A DNA stretch of 64,000 nt from Bombardia bombarda. Taxonomy: Eukaryota > Ascomycota > Sordariomycetes > Sordariales > Lasiosphaeriaceae. A program made the translations under genes and the position numbers. Within the stretch, counting starts at the first letter, position 1, and the number at the start of each line of letters is the position of its first letter. The stretch spans positions 5,107,001-5,171,000 of the forward strand of contig JAULSR010000001.1 of the NCBI GenBank assembly GCA_030512295.1, in the 5' to 3' direction. Below are positions 37,120 through 46,735 of the stretch, piece after piece. Below the pieces are notes generated by a model that saw nothing but the letters and a program-made list of their open reading frames with translations, searched no databases and was not told where the DNA came from.

Positions 37120-37831
37120 TCAAGCACTAGCAGCCGCCGTCGCCGAAGCCACAGGCGGCACCCCCACCGTCACCGTCGCATTTCCAGTGCTATCCTGCCC
37201 CTCGATCGCCACAATCATATAGTTATGTCTCCCCATCTTCAGGCCCGCATCCGCCCAGGCCTTGAAGTGGTTGCCCGTGGTGACAGTGCCGCCGACACGG
37301 TTGGTGGTGCGGATGGACCAGAACTGAGCAAAGGTGGCGGTGCCCTGGATGGATGGCTTGTTGACGCGCTGCTTGGTCATGATCTCGTAGGTGCCGCCGT
37401 CGCTCGTCATATTGCCCTTGATCTTGGCCTCGGTGTTGTTGGACGGGTTGTGGTTGCCGTACGCCTCGATGATGTAGTACTCGACCAGCGGGTTGGTCGT
37501 CCAGCCGTACACGGCCAGGTAGGCGTTGCCGATGGGGTTGAACTCGCCTGAGTAGACTACCTCTCTGTGCAAGGGGTTTTGGTTAGTGGTGGGATGATTG
37601 TGCGTATGGAATGGAAACATACCGAGAGCTCCCAGTCTGCCACCCTTTGCCAATCACAAAGTTGCCGTTGTCGCCTGACCACTTGACGCTAAACTTCCCA
37701 TCGGCGCCGTTGTTCTGCGTGATCTTGGCCTTGCCGTCGGTCCATGACGACCAGAAGTAGGTGGCGGCCGGGGCGGCGAGAGCGTTGGCTGCTATCGAAG
37801 CGCCCAGCAATAGCGAGGTGAGGGCAACCAT
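37120..37831 (-). CDS. secreted endo-1,4-beta-xylanase, glycoside hydrolase family 11
   Basis: An extracellular enzyme that cuts the xylan backbone of plant cell walls with retention of configuration. Exons (complement): 37831-37623 and 37564-37120; the 58-nt intron interrupts GSSR|EVVYSG. 217 aa. A signal peptide (MVALTSLLLGASIAANALAA) leads directly to the jelly-roll without a propeptide longer than a few residues. The family signature PLVEYYIIE carries the nucleophile Glu98 and IEGQDSTGNA the acid/base Glu191; YSGEFNP, the thumb region (PSIQGTATFAQFWSIR) and the cord are present. No carbohydrate-binding module follows; the protein ends in a short Val/Ala-rich tail. The N-terminal region is slightly compact for GH11. 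Expression would be expected under XlnR/CreA-type control, but I see only a possible CreA-like CCCCAC near 38364. Confidence 0.95.
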
Positions 37832-39415
37832 GGTGAGCTGTTTGTTGTGTAATAGGGATACAGTGACGATATATTGCTGTGGCTGAGATATGAACAGAGT
37901 GTGCTATGCTCTAGCTTGGAAAGAATGGAGAAATTAACGTTTATTGATTGAGAAAAAGAGAACAAGGAACAAGTGGGCCGGCTCGTCACCATATACCTCC
38001 TTCCTTTATAGCTATGCAGTCATGGAAACCCCCAAATCCCAATATCGCCATCCCCATCAATATTCCATCTCTACCAACTGCCGAAAGGGGCAGAAAATTG
38101 GCCACCCAAGCCCACCAGTTCGTCTCTCCCTCTCTTTGTCTTTATTGAAGCTGTAGCGTCTCGGTCGTGAGGAGATGAGGGGCGTGCACCAGTAATTGGA
38201 GAAAGCCAGCCCAGCAGGACGGTGACACTCCGAGCATTGCCATCGAATACCATGTGTGAATAGAGTCACAACTGTCCCATTGGCTGGAAATATGTCTGGT
38301 CTAGGCGGCTGTCAGTCTGTGATTGGCCACCCCATATTTGAAGTGCCGGATAATATACCTCTTCCCCACGGGGTAATGTAGTGTAATGTACAAAGTTGCA
38401 TTCCCGTGGCCCCCCATGCCAACTTCTCCATCTTTTTATCTTAAACCATGGGGAGCCAAGCCACGGCCATTCATATATAAAGTAATAATTCCCATTCTGC
38501 CTGACTAGAGGAAATCCGGGGGAGGGAAGCATCCAACTTCTTCTCTATTTTCTTTCTCCCCTCATGACCACCTGCGATAGGGCTTGGCTGCCAAGACGTC
38601 TATCCGGGTTGCTACCAAACACCCTGTTTCTGATAGAGGCAGTGTTTGATTTGATACGGATGCCCAGTCTTTATATAGTAGAAAGGGAGTCTGCAGGACC
38701 TCCTTGTATGTCAAGAATTCCGGGCTATCGGAGGTCAGATTTGATTAGCGGTGAGATAACGATGGCCCTCCTTCTTAATCAACAGCTGGGTGTCAACATC
38801 TGCTGAGAGAATGCTCTGGGTGTTAGGTCACTTCGTGGATCACCATGCTGCTGTCGATAAGACAAGTACATGAGAAAATTGTGTATATGGTAACGTCAAA
38901 GAAGGAATGGGATCAAAAAAATATAGACTAGGTACCTAGTTATGAGCAGGACTGTTAGGTAGTAGCTGCTGGTACCGCTAAATACATTGCAGTTTTTGCT
39001 GAAGTCAGCCCAAGTTACGCACAATCAATGGTTGGTCAAACTACTTCTAAACTTGAATGGCAACCGAGTTGTAGGTCATAAGGGTGTACTATTAATAGGT
39101 AGGATATACTGTCTGGGATAAGTAGTATAGTACTGTGCTGCGTAGAACCGGGTTAGAGTGACAACAAACTACTTTAGGGGCGATGGGTAACCCATTGCAA
39201 AGGAGGATAAAAAGCAAAGACATAAAGACTAAGAAAAAGATTAGGAAAGATAGAAGAAAGAGTACGTGGTCTGAACTCAGGGGCTGGCTCAGGGGCTCAG
39301 GGGTAGTGTTTACCGCGCTAGTATTAATATAGTGTCCAATCATCGACAACATAAGACACAAAACAGATTCCTGCTTTTCACCCAAACATGCCGATACAAG
39401 CAACTATGCAAAACT
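37832..39415. other. intergenic, 1.6 kb
   Basis: Contains the xylanase promoter on its left side and the 3' flank of the DUF6594-like gene on its right. Open frames in it are short and unconvincing. Composition is AT-richer from about 38800 to 39400 than in the flanking genes. Confidence 0.5.
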
Positions 39416-41633
39416 TCAAGCCGTAGCATCCGGCGGAGCTGGAGATTGGCTGATAAAAACCACCAAAACAGCCGCATATGCTGCCGTAGCCGCCAACAGC
39501 TCCTGGTTCGAGGCCTTGCTTGTCGTGGCTAGCGTAACAGCGAAGACAATAACAAAAAGTGTTATGGTAATGAGCTGATACTTCTGCACTTGTATGTATG
39601 TCAAGGCGTACATAGGCGCTAGAAGAAAGGCCCCCCCACCGAGCGCGACAAGAATACGTGTTGCTGCATCAATTTGTGGAGATATCCGTATGCCGGATGA
39701 TTGAGGCTTTCCTGGCGGCCGTCGTTCTTCAGTGTAGTTTTCTTCTCTGTACCATGAGTAGCTGATTTCCGCTCCCACATTGGAACCAGCAATCTCGAAG
39801 CTCGCACTGGCTCCACGGGGAGTACTATTGTTGTTCTTGCGCACTGCTGCTTTCTTTTGTTGAGCTCGGTTCTCCTCCCCATCCCCCCTCCCAAACTTTC
39901 GCTCGAGGAGCACGCGAATCATGTCTGCAGGGACACCAAGAGCTTTAGGACTAAGATCAATCATGTGTAGCGCGTCGCTGGCAGTCTTGTAATGTTGACC
40001 CTTGTCCCCGGTCCCAATAACATCGGCAAAGGTCTGGGCCGCGACTTCGAGAGTGGTTGGCTCTGGCCGCTGCATCTGAGAGATGTCTTTAAACGCCTTA
40101 ATTGCTTCATCTGTCGTACTCAATACGTTAGTCTACGACATAGGTGTACATCGCGATAGATAGCGACCACGTACAATATTCCTTTAACAGCGCAGCCATC
40201 GTCGTGATCTCCTCCTCACTCATCTTGCCCTGGTTCTGACTTATCTTCTCATCGAATACAACCAGCTTGTGTTGATAATGGTACAAATTAAGCAGCTGGA
40301 GCGAATCAAATCGCTTGAATTTGTACCAAGCCGGTTCGTACATGCCCTGCGCCATCTGGAATAGCCGTTCCTCCACCGTGGTCCCAGCATCTAGCTGCGC
40401 CAAAGTGAGTCCGGCTCCCGTAGGACTACCAGGGTGAGCTATACCATACCCCTCAACATCCATGTCGTTTTCCGCCGTAGGACCACTGACTTGTAACTTA
40501 GCAGACCATGGTATTATCGGTGCAACTATAGGACAAATATTCACGAGACTTTGTAGATCTATCTCTCCGAGGTTCCTGGGATCGACGGAACTCTCGCGCA
40601 CCCATGCTGCCTCGCCCTGTGGTTCTAAGCAAGGGTCAAACAAGACCGGATCGACAGTTCGTTGTCGATGCAACCGATTCCGCAACCACTGGAACCCACT
40701 AGAAGGGTCGACAGCCACGGCGACAGCAGCCTTGAATCGTTCCTGATCATAACGCCCCAGCAGCACCGCAACCTCAATATGCTCAGGGACGCCTGTCTTG
40801 GCCACCTCGTCCTCAGACAGCGTCCACTCAATGGCGTTGGCGCCACCGTAGTTCCGGCCGCGGAGAACACTCATCCCGTTGATCTTGGCCCCAAGCCTCC
40901 GCTCGTAAGTCCGCGTGAACTCGTGCCCGACACCGCCGAGTTGAAGCCCGGCTTGAAATCCGGATGAGGCATAGTGATTGTTCACGGTCTGCTCAGTGTT
41001 ATCGTAGCTCTCGACGGTGTACAGGCCCGCGGGGGCAAAGTCCTTGACTACAATGCCATCCGTCGCTGCATCAAATTTGGCTTCGCTGCTAAAGACGACG
41101 GTAATGGAAGCTCTTTTGAAGCGGAAGCCGCGCTTCTTTGGCTCAAAGCGCACGCGGAAGGTAAGAAGCGTGGCTTTGTCATCTGTCCTCTCTTCATAAT
41201 GCCCATGGCATACACCAGTGAGTGACGCTTGCACGCGCCCGCCGTCATAATCGTCGTCAATCCAGAAATCCCGTTGAACCGGGTCGGATGGGTTGTTTTG
41301 GACCATCGCCGATAAGTTGGCCACTTGCGGGCTCAATGAAAAAATGAAAATCTGATAGCTGCGGGGTCGTGGATAAGATAAGAAGATATGCATACGCTTC
41401 TTGTGCTGAGCAAATGACGTTGGCCCAATCATGTTGAGATCAGCGCATAGTCTTCCAGGCAGCACTTCTGTGGGCATGCATTGACCAAGTCCGTCTACGA
41501 CCTCGAGCTGGCTGATGCTGTCACACTGAAGCCGATTGATGGTGAGGTGGAGAAGTTCAGACTTTGGAATGTATAGACAGATGAAAGAGGCGATGGCGGG
41601 GCGTAGGTTCAAGCCGAGCTGCGCGTCGGTCAT
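39416..41633 (-). CDS. DUF6594-like fungal membrane protein with large N-terminal domain
   Basis: A predicted 717-aa protein. Exons (complement): 41633-40175 and 40110-39416; the 64-nt intron (40111-40174, GTACGT...GACAG) joins LLKEY|YEAIKAFKDI. The second half resembles fungal DUF6594 proteins: a helical region (AWYKFKRFDSLQLLNLYHYQHKL, DEKISQNQGKMSEEEI) and, at the end, about three membrane helices (ILVALGGGAFLLAPMYAL, ITITLFVIVFAVTLA, LLAATAAYAAVLVVFIS). The first 380 residues are a separate, mostly beta-strand-like region (RDFWIDDDYDGG, FRVRFEPKKRGFRFKRASITVVF, GVPEHIEVAVLLGRYDQERFKAAV) that I do not recognise. The function is unknown. Met110 (41306) is an alternative start; the long form is kept because the frame is open and the codon composition is unchanged. 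Confidence 0.7.
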
Positions 41634-41762
41634 GTTTGACTTCTTCGAGGATGCATCGCAGTTTGCCTTTCCTGGTCTACTATTACTACAATAAAATTGT
41701 ATCCAGCTCTTTCAAGTCCGCCTCCACCACACGCCAGCAACATCTTGGAAAGAAAATATCAG

Positions 41763-42575
41763 CTAAGCCCCAGCCTTTGAACTGCACTCTACCATCACGC
41801 CATCTAACTCGGGAACATTATCACCAACCAACTCGGAGATTCCGACAAGCTCCGGTGCCATTTTCGTCCCTTCAATTTCACCCGGTGCGCTATTGGCTTC
41901 CAACTCCCGTCTGTAGCCATCTTGTGACAGCTCTGTCGGCTCTTTCACGTTCCCATCAAGCTCTTGCTTTTCCCAAAATATAGCGGCGTCATGATCTCGT
42001 CTCTTTCGGCGACGGACAACGAAAGCCCACACCCCAACAGCAAGTAACAACATACTCCCCCCGACACCTCCAGCTATTCCTCCAATCTCTTGGCTGGAGA
42101 GGCCCGCTTTTGCCACGTTGGTAGTATTAGGGGCCTCATCGGTAGAGATACGAGCTGCGGCCGTGATACCTTCCCCCCAATAGGTTGAGTAGGAAGTATA
42201 ATAGAAGGTCCCTTCTTCGACGAGCATGGGGTAAACGGTCTCCTGTAACTTGAGTGTAAGAAAACAGCTGACCTCAGCATCACAGGCGTAGTTTCCCGGA
42301 CAGCAGCCGCCTCCCATATCGGATGGACAGGCCATGTAGCCATCGTGGCCTGGGCAGTGTTTGGCATTGTTGGCTCCACGTCCCGGTGGATCGCATTGGG
42401 TCAGCCCGCAAGTAGTTCCGATTGGGCAACATCCTCCACTTTCCTCGACCGGGCATGCAAAGTAACCATCCTTTCCACAGGCTGCCGATAGTGCGCCTTT
42501 AGACAGGTATAATATGACAGCGATGACTGCGGTCGACAGGAAGAACATGCTACTGACGCAATCGAGCCAGCGCAA
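41763..42575 (-). CDS. Cys-rich single-pass membrane protein (GGCCP repeats)
   Basis: A 270-aa cell-surface protein. An N-terminal hydrophobic segment (residues 10-30, signal peptide or anchor) precedes two Cys-rich modules (about 33-63 and 74-105), each with ACP...GGCCP and a following C-x(4-6)-C, the pattern of small fungal extracellular domains. A Ser/Thr/Tyr stalk leads to one membrane helix (about 163-187, IGGIAGGVGGSMLLLAVGVWAFVV) with the stop-transfer sequence RRRKRR and a short acidic tail containing PTELSQD, PELVG and AGA. The layout resembles fungal wall-sensor or receptor-like proteins, but no known domain is certain. No intron is needed. A decayed relative lies 0.8 kb away. Confidence 0.75.
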   Translation of the reverse strand: MRWLDCVSSMFFLSTAVIAVILYLSKGALSAACGKDGYFACPVEESGGCCPIGTTCGLTQCDPPGRGANNAKHCPGHDGYMACPSDMGGGCCPGNYACDAEVSCFLTLKLQETVYPMLVEEGTFYYTSYSTYWGEGITAAARISTDEAPNTTNVAKAGLSSQEIGGIAGGVGGSMLLLAVGVWAFVVRRRKRRDHDAAIFWEKQELDGNVKEPTELSQDGYRRELEANSAPGEIEGTKMAPELVGISELVGDNVPELDGVMVECSSKAGA

Positions 42576-43371
42576 TCGATGCTTGTGAAAGAAATCTGAA
42601 TGATCCGTGGGCTGATTGGACTAGTCTCGCGTTCGTTTCGGAAAAGGGGGTTGAGATTGAGAGCAATATCACTCTTGACTGGCTGCCGAGTAAAAGAACA
42701 CAGTTGAAAAGCTTCAGCTAAGCCTTAGAGAGTTTTCCACGTTGATTTTTATTCTATAAGTATTGCTGGAGCGAACGGAGGATAAGGAGAGGGTGAGTGT
42801 TTTAGTTTATAATCACCCGTCGTAATGATGTTCACACCCTTAAGGCTGTGTCTAGATGTACGGTAGTACGAAGCACTCCCATTGGCTTAGTATAAATACC
42901 TCATAGCCCGCATAGTGTACATCAAATAAGAGACGATGCAATAGATTGAAGTCAGATTTGGGGGCGATTCTACGTGGCTCCTATCCAACACATGTAGCGG
43001 TTTCAAGACCGCAGCTTGATCTCTGGCTACTAATTCAATACCCACGGAAAAGATTCAGGGTACTTTATTCCAAGTCGTATCTAAGACAGATAGACAGATA
43101 TATCTACGGTACGAATCTCAATCCTAACTACCTAAGGTAATCAGACACTCATTCTCGTCTATCAAGTTTTGGTTCTACTCTCTTACACCCGCGCAGTGCA
43201 CCACTCTCCCGTCCAGTTCAGTGACATAATCCCCAACCAGCTCCAAAATCCCAGTACCCCCAAGTCCCACTCATCTCAGCCCTCGCCCCTCAATCCTCCA
43301 TCTCTCCCGGTCCATCAGCCGCATCCATCTCTGGTACATAAAAGTACTGGAAGATTTCTACTGGCTCCTGA
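42576..43371. other. intergenic, 0.8 kb
   Basis: Upstream of the Cys-rich gene and downstream of its decayed relative. Parts of 43172-43371 may be the remains of the relative's cytosolic tail in shifted frames (VDQEPVEIFQ, GPGEMED). No intact gene. Confidence 0.5.
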
Positions 43372-43780
43372 TCAACTCTGGCGTACCGCCCAGCCCCTCA
43401 GCCCACTTCTCTCCCCACCCCTCCTCCTCCTAACAACCACCCATACCACCACGGCAAGACACAGCAAAACGCCCCCACAAACGCCTCCAGCTACCACTCC
43501 AATCTGCCACTCAGCCAACCCACGCGCCTCCTCCCTAGCAACCTGTACGATCTTCGCCGCAGCCCCTGTGGTCAGGATATTCAGCAGTGCCCAAGGAAAC
43601 AGTGGAAGTCGTGAGGGAGGGGACGTTACGTTTCTGATGCATCAGTTCTTCGCCGCCGCCGCTACGGTGGAAGGAAGGCAGACCAAAGGGTTTGCTCCGC
43701 AGATTGCTGGGACTGCTTGCGGCGATGTGGGAGAGGATAGGAGAGATGCGAGGAGGATGATTGACAACGCTGGTGACTTT
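43372..43780 (-). pseudogene. decayed paralogue of the Cys-rich single-pass membrane protein
   Basis: On the minus strand one frame reads a signal-peptide-like segment (ALSIILLASLLSS), ICGANPLVCLPS (start of a Cys-rich module), then a TGA stop (KN*C), and resumes with KIVQVAREEARGLAEWQ, a membrane helix (IGVVAGGVCGGVLLCLAVVVWVVV) and a basic stop-transfer (RRRR). This order matches the intact neighbour at 41763-42575. The missing GGCC motif appears as GGGEE in a second frame, so there are probably indels as well as the stop, and no ATG begins the frame. The plus-strand open frame over the same bases is its shadow. I infer a non-functional duplicate; a short or spliced functional form is not excluded. 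Confidence 0.55.
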
Positions 43781-44139
43781 TGAGGTTTAGAGCTTCGCGA
43801 ATTAGAAGCAGCTCGCGGAATTTATAGGTACCTATTGTTCATAGTATGGGAGGTTGGCTTTTACCCAAGTACCTTATTGTCATCATATACAACTGTCAAG
43901 CGACTCAGCGATCGAAGCATCATCGATACGGCCTTATGTCCGTTGGGTGTTGCCAAATCAAGTGCTGTCAAAACCTGTAATAAGGAAAGCTTCATGGCTC
44001 TGCTGGGCGTAAAAACCAGTTCGTTCTGGAGGGGCTTTTATACCTCAAGGTACTGTGCCACCTGGACGCATGGGAGTGGATGGTCACCCACAGAATGGTA
44101 ACTTTGGCCGTCCAAACCCGTCCCGGGCACCGACAGGTG

Positions 44140-44204
44140 AAAAAAAAAGAAAAAAGAAAAAAGAAAAAAGAAAAAAGAAAAAAGAAAAAAGAAAAAAGAA
44201 AAGG
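44140..44204 (+). repeat. (GAAAAA)n hexamer microsatellite
   Basis: About nine tandem GAAAAA units on +, equal to (TTTTTC)n on the minus strand, where it follows the tRNA-like sequence annotated next and may be the tail of the same element. Confidence 0.85.
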
Positions 44205-44290
44205 GGATATCGAGTTCGGCCTAATGAACTCGGGTCTACAGAGACCGCTTGCCATCCATTCTGTATTAACGAGCGACTTTGAGTAGAGTT

Positions 44291-44375
44291 TGGTGCCTAA
44301 CCCGGGGTCGAACCCGGACCTTTCTTCCTACCCTAATAGGAGCTGTGCGCCACACCATTACACCAGCTAGACACC
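44291..44375 (-). tRNA. tRNA-like sequence, degenerate, anticodon-like AGG (Pro)
   Basis: The 85-nt sequence has acceptor, T arm and pol III boxes as described for the element around it. The putative anticodon stem (TCCTA/TAGGA) leaves a 6-nt loop TTAGGG, or 8 nt with a 4-bp stem, instead of seven, and the D arm is poor, so it is probably not a functional tRNA. The loop sequence TTAGGGT matches tRNA-Pro(AGG). I consider it a tRNA-Pro-derived head, not an expressed tRNA. Confidence 0.4.
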
Positions 44376-44785
44376 AGGCTATAACCGCGTGGTCAGTTAA
44401 CTCGATTAATTAGCCACCTAATCCATTTCAACCTCTTCACAGGCACACGCAACTTTTTCCGAAACAGGACGGGAGCCGTGATCGTCAATCGTACAGTTCT
44501 AAACTTGAACAGCAACGGTGTTTGCTATTAGCTAAACCCAGGATCGAGCGATCTGACGAACAGCAAACTACATCGGACTTTGTGGGGCCTGTAACCAACT
44601 TGAAGAAATCCAGCTGGGGTACCTGGACAGGCAGATCAAGGGGGCCATAAGCACCTCGTATCCAGTATACTCCTAGTAAAGAATGAGATTTCAACCGGCA
44701 GAGTACAGTATTCACAGATCTACTGAGAGGAGGCAACTAAAATGTATTGGCAGCTATATGCCTCAGCATAGGCGTATCACTCACC

Positions 44786-45043
44786 TCACTTCTGTGCCTC
44801 TTCGAGTCCTTTTTTATACTTCATATCCCAAACCGTCAAACCAAATTTCGTATTTTCCAAATCTTCGAGCAGAATGGTATTCGACGAATCGGACAGCAAT
44901 AGCCTATACGCGTCGTATTGCTTCTTCGCCTCAGCGAACTTATCCTCAGCCTATTACACATTCTCCTTATGCTTCTTCTGCCCTTGCTCACTGAAGTCTG
45001 TGATATCCTTGATGTTCTTCTGATGTTCCTCAAATCTCGTCAT
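44786..45043 (-). pseudogene. small helical protein gene interrupted by tandem in-frame stops (TAA TAG)
   Basis: An 86-codon frame starts with ATG (MTRFEEHQKNIKDITDF), is broken by TAA TAG at 44956-44951 and continues in the same frame as a charged helical sequence (AEDKFAEAKKQYDAY...KYKKGLEEAQK) to TGA at 44786. There is no room for an intron. Both stops derive from CAA CAG (Gln Gln) by C-to-T changes in CpA, the preferred target of repeat-induced point mutation. The region upstream is similar to that of the intact small gene at 46315-46533. The 3' side keeps a donor-like GTGAGT directly after the stop, as the relative does. The original protein had no signal peptide; its function is unknown. 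Confidence 0.55.
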
Positions 45044-46314
45044 GGTGATAGTTGCCGAGGGGTGGCAGCCGAGGAGATGTCTTTGACAAGCTTTGAGTTG
45101 GTGTTTGTGATAGGAGGTTTTGTGATTAAAGGAAGCTGTATGTGTCCCGTGATAGCTTGGTGTAAAAGTGGTGTTTGATTTCAAGAGTTGGGTGCGAAAG
45201 GACAGAGTATTTATAGGAAATCCTACGACGTGACACGAAATTCGATTTGTGTGTAGAATTGGGTCAGCTGAAACTGTATTGGGTAGGTGATTTCTGATGA
45301 ATCACTGTATCTGCCGTAAGTTATGAGCTACATAGGGAAGTGTGTTGACTACGAAGCTCTTATTTGTCGAAAACAAGAGATTAAAGAGAAGTGACGATGC
45401 TATACTATTGGTCGCCATTGCCTGGCATACCAGTATACGGTGCATATCAGCACAAAGAGCTTGTTAGTATCTGCATTGTAGCAGTAATGGGTTGTTGTCA
45501 TCCGTGTAGTATTATTGAGGGAATGGTCATGATTTTATTGCTTCTGTCGCCGTCTTCTGTTGAGCTTACCTAACTACATTTACCTAGGTAGAAGGTCCTA
45601 TAAAGAATTTTACTACTGGGTATCAAGTCCTCTGTTTATATGTAAAGACATATATCTAAGTAATCGTAATGTAACTGACCGCAATAAATATACACAGGCC
45701 GGATACTTCATATATCGACTACTACGGCGAAGCAAGGGCAAGCGAGCGCGGCGGAGACAGATACTAGAACTAGGGTAGGCAGGTAACTCACATGTATCAT
45801 CGTCAACTTGATCAAAGGCACGTTGTCATCCACCCATAGTCTCACTAAACCATGTTGCTTATGTGAAAAGAAAGCGCTCGAATGTATTTGTAAACTTGTA
45901 TGCAGGTACCCAGTGCTAATGGACACTGCAACCAACCTACCACCTTCTCAGATGGTAGCAGTCATGACCCATCGAGTGACATATTTGGTTGACGGGTTGC
46001 TGGCCATCTCGACTCACAAAGGTCAAACAACCAAAAAGAATCCTGCAACCGCCCAAAAATCCCAGATCCCTGCAATCCCCCCAACAAAGAAAAACATAAC
46101 GCTCAACGCCCAACGCCCAACGCCCTAAACTCTGTCTTGCCTTTCATGTCGCCGCTCTTAGCCGACCATGGTGAAGCCACCCCACTCGCCCGTCATCTTG
46201 TCTCCAAAGCAGATAGATGCACAGCAGCATGTCGGAGCTAAGAAAAGTCAGAAAGTTCGTAAATGGCTGAATTCATGAATGATAACCCACTCACCCTCAC
46301 ATTGGAGGCTTGGT
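45044..46314. other. intergenic, 1.3 kb
   Basis: The left 200 bp (about 45098-45240) is the promoter of the broken small gene; the right part is the 3' flank of the intact one and contains a probable 3'-UTR intron donor (GTGAGT near 46290). No other gene seen. Confidence 0.5.
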
Positions 46315-46533
46315 CTACTTGCTCCAGCTATCGATGGCGCTCTGGACGTCGTCGATATAGGATTGCACAGTCTCCTTCTGTGGTCCAAGAGAGTCCTTGG
46401 CGTCGTTGAAGTCATTCTTCAGCTTCTCGAACTTCTCCTTGTATCCGTCGAACTCCTTCTGATCCTTGGTCGCCTTGATGGCGTCCTCGAGAGGGCTGAG
46501 GCCGTTGATGAGCTCGTTGTACGTCTTGGCCAT
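46315..46533 (-). CDS. small helical protein, 72 aa
   Basis: An intact short frame MAKTYNELINGLSPLEDAI...IDDVQSAIDSWSK, rich in Lys/Asp/Glu/Tyr and almost entirely predicted amphipathic helix, with no Cys, no signal peptide and no membrane segment. It is short, but its support comes from a good start context, coherent helical periodicity and a TATA-like/promoter region shared with the neighbouring locus at 45043. Directly after the stop there is a GTGAGT donor, suggesting a spliced 3' UTR. I do not recognise the family; the two loci are probably a tandem pair of diverged genes. Confidence 0.55.
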   Translation of the reverse strand: MAKTYNELINGLSPLEDAIKATKDQKEFDGYKEKFEKLKNDFNDAKDSLGPQKETVQSYIDDVQSAIDSWSK

Positions 46534-46589
46534 TGTGATTGTTGTTGAGGAGGATTGATGTGATGATTCTTGGCGTAGAGTAAAAGGCT

Positions 46590-46735
46590 GGTGTTTGTGG
46601 CTTTGTAGGTTTGTGATAGAGGCTTATGTTGTCTGTGATGGCTTGGTGTGAAGCGATGTTGATGTCTGGTCTATGAGGAGACTTGGGTGGGAAAGATCTG
46701 TATACTTATACGCAGTCTCGCGACGTTACGCAGCG
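46590..46735 (-). promoter_or_regulatory. promoter block shared with the 45098-45240 region
   Basis: Both small-gene loci have the same ordered elements upstream (read on +): GGTGTTTGTG, GGTTTTGTGATTAAAGG or GGTTTGTGATAGAGG, GTGATRGCTTGGTGT, then TTGGGTGxGAAAG and a TAT-rich box (GTATTTATA / GTATACTTATA) followed by CGACGTKAC. Similarity over about 140 bp is clearly above chance by eye. Confidence 0.55.

Larger units (their letters stand above)
44140..44375 (-). mobile_element. candidate tRNA-derived SINE (tRNA-like head, unrelated body, simple-repeat tail)
   Basis: In minus orientation the element would begin with a tRNA-like head (44375-44291), continue through about 85 bases of unrelated body, and end in (TTTTTC)n, which includes T-runs able to stop RNA polymerase III. 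The head has a perfect A box (TGGTGTAATGG, 44365-44355) and B box (GGTTCGACCCC, 44314-44304), a 5-bp T stem with 7-nt loop, and a pairable acceptor (GGTGTCT with AGGCACC). There is no T-run directly after the head, unlike a real tRNA gene. Target-site duplications were not identified. The size is typical for fungal SINEs. A copy elsewhere in the genome would be needed to confirm mobility. Confidence 0.45.

Noticed and set aside
43169..43783. A 204-codon + strand open frame, Pro/Ser/Thr-rich
   Set aside because: The opposite strand carries a recognisable membrane-protein remnant, and the plus-strand frame has no domain or convincing start context.
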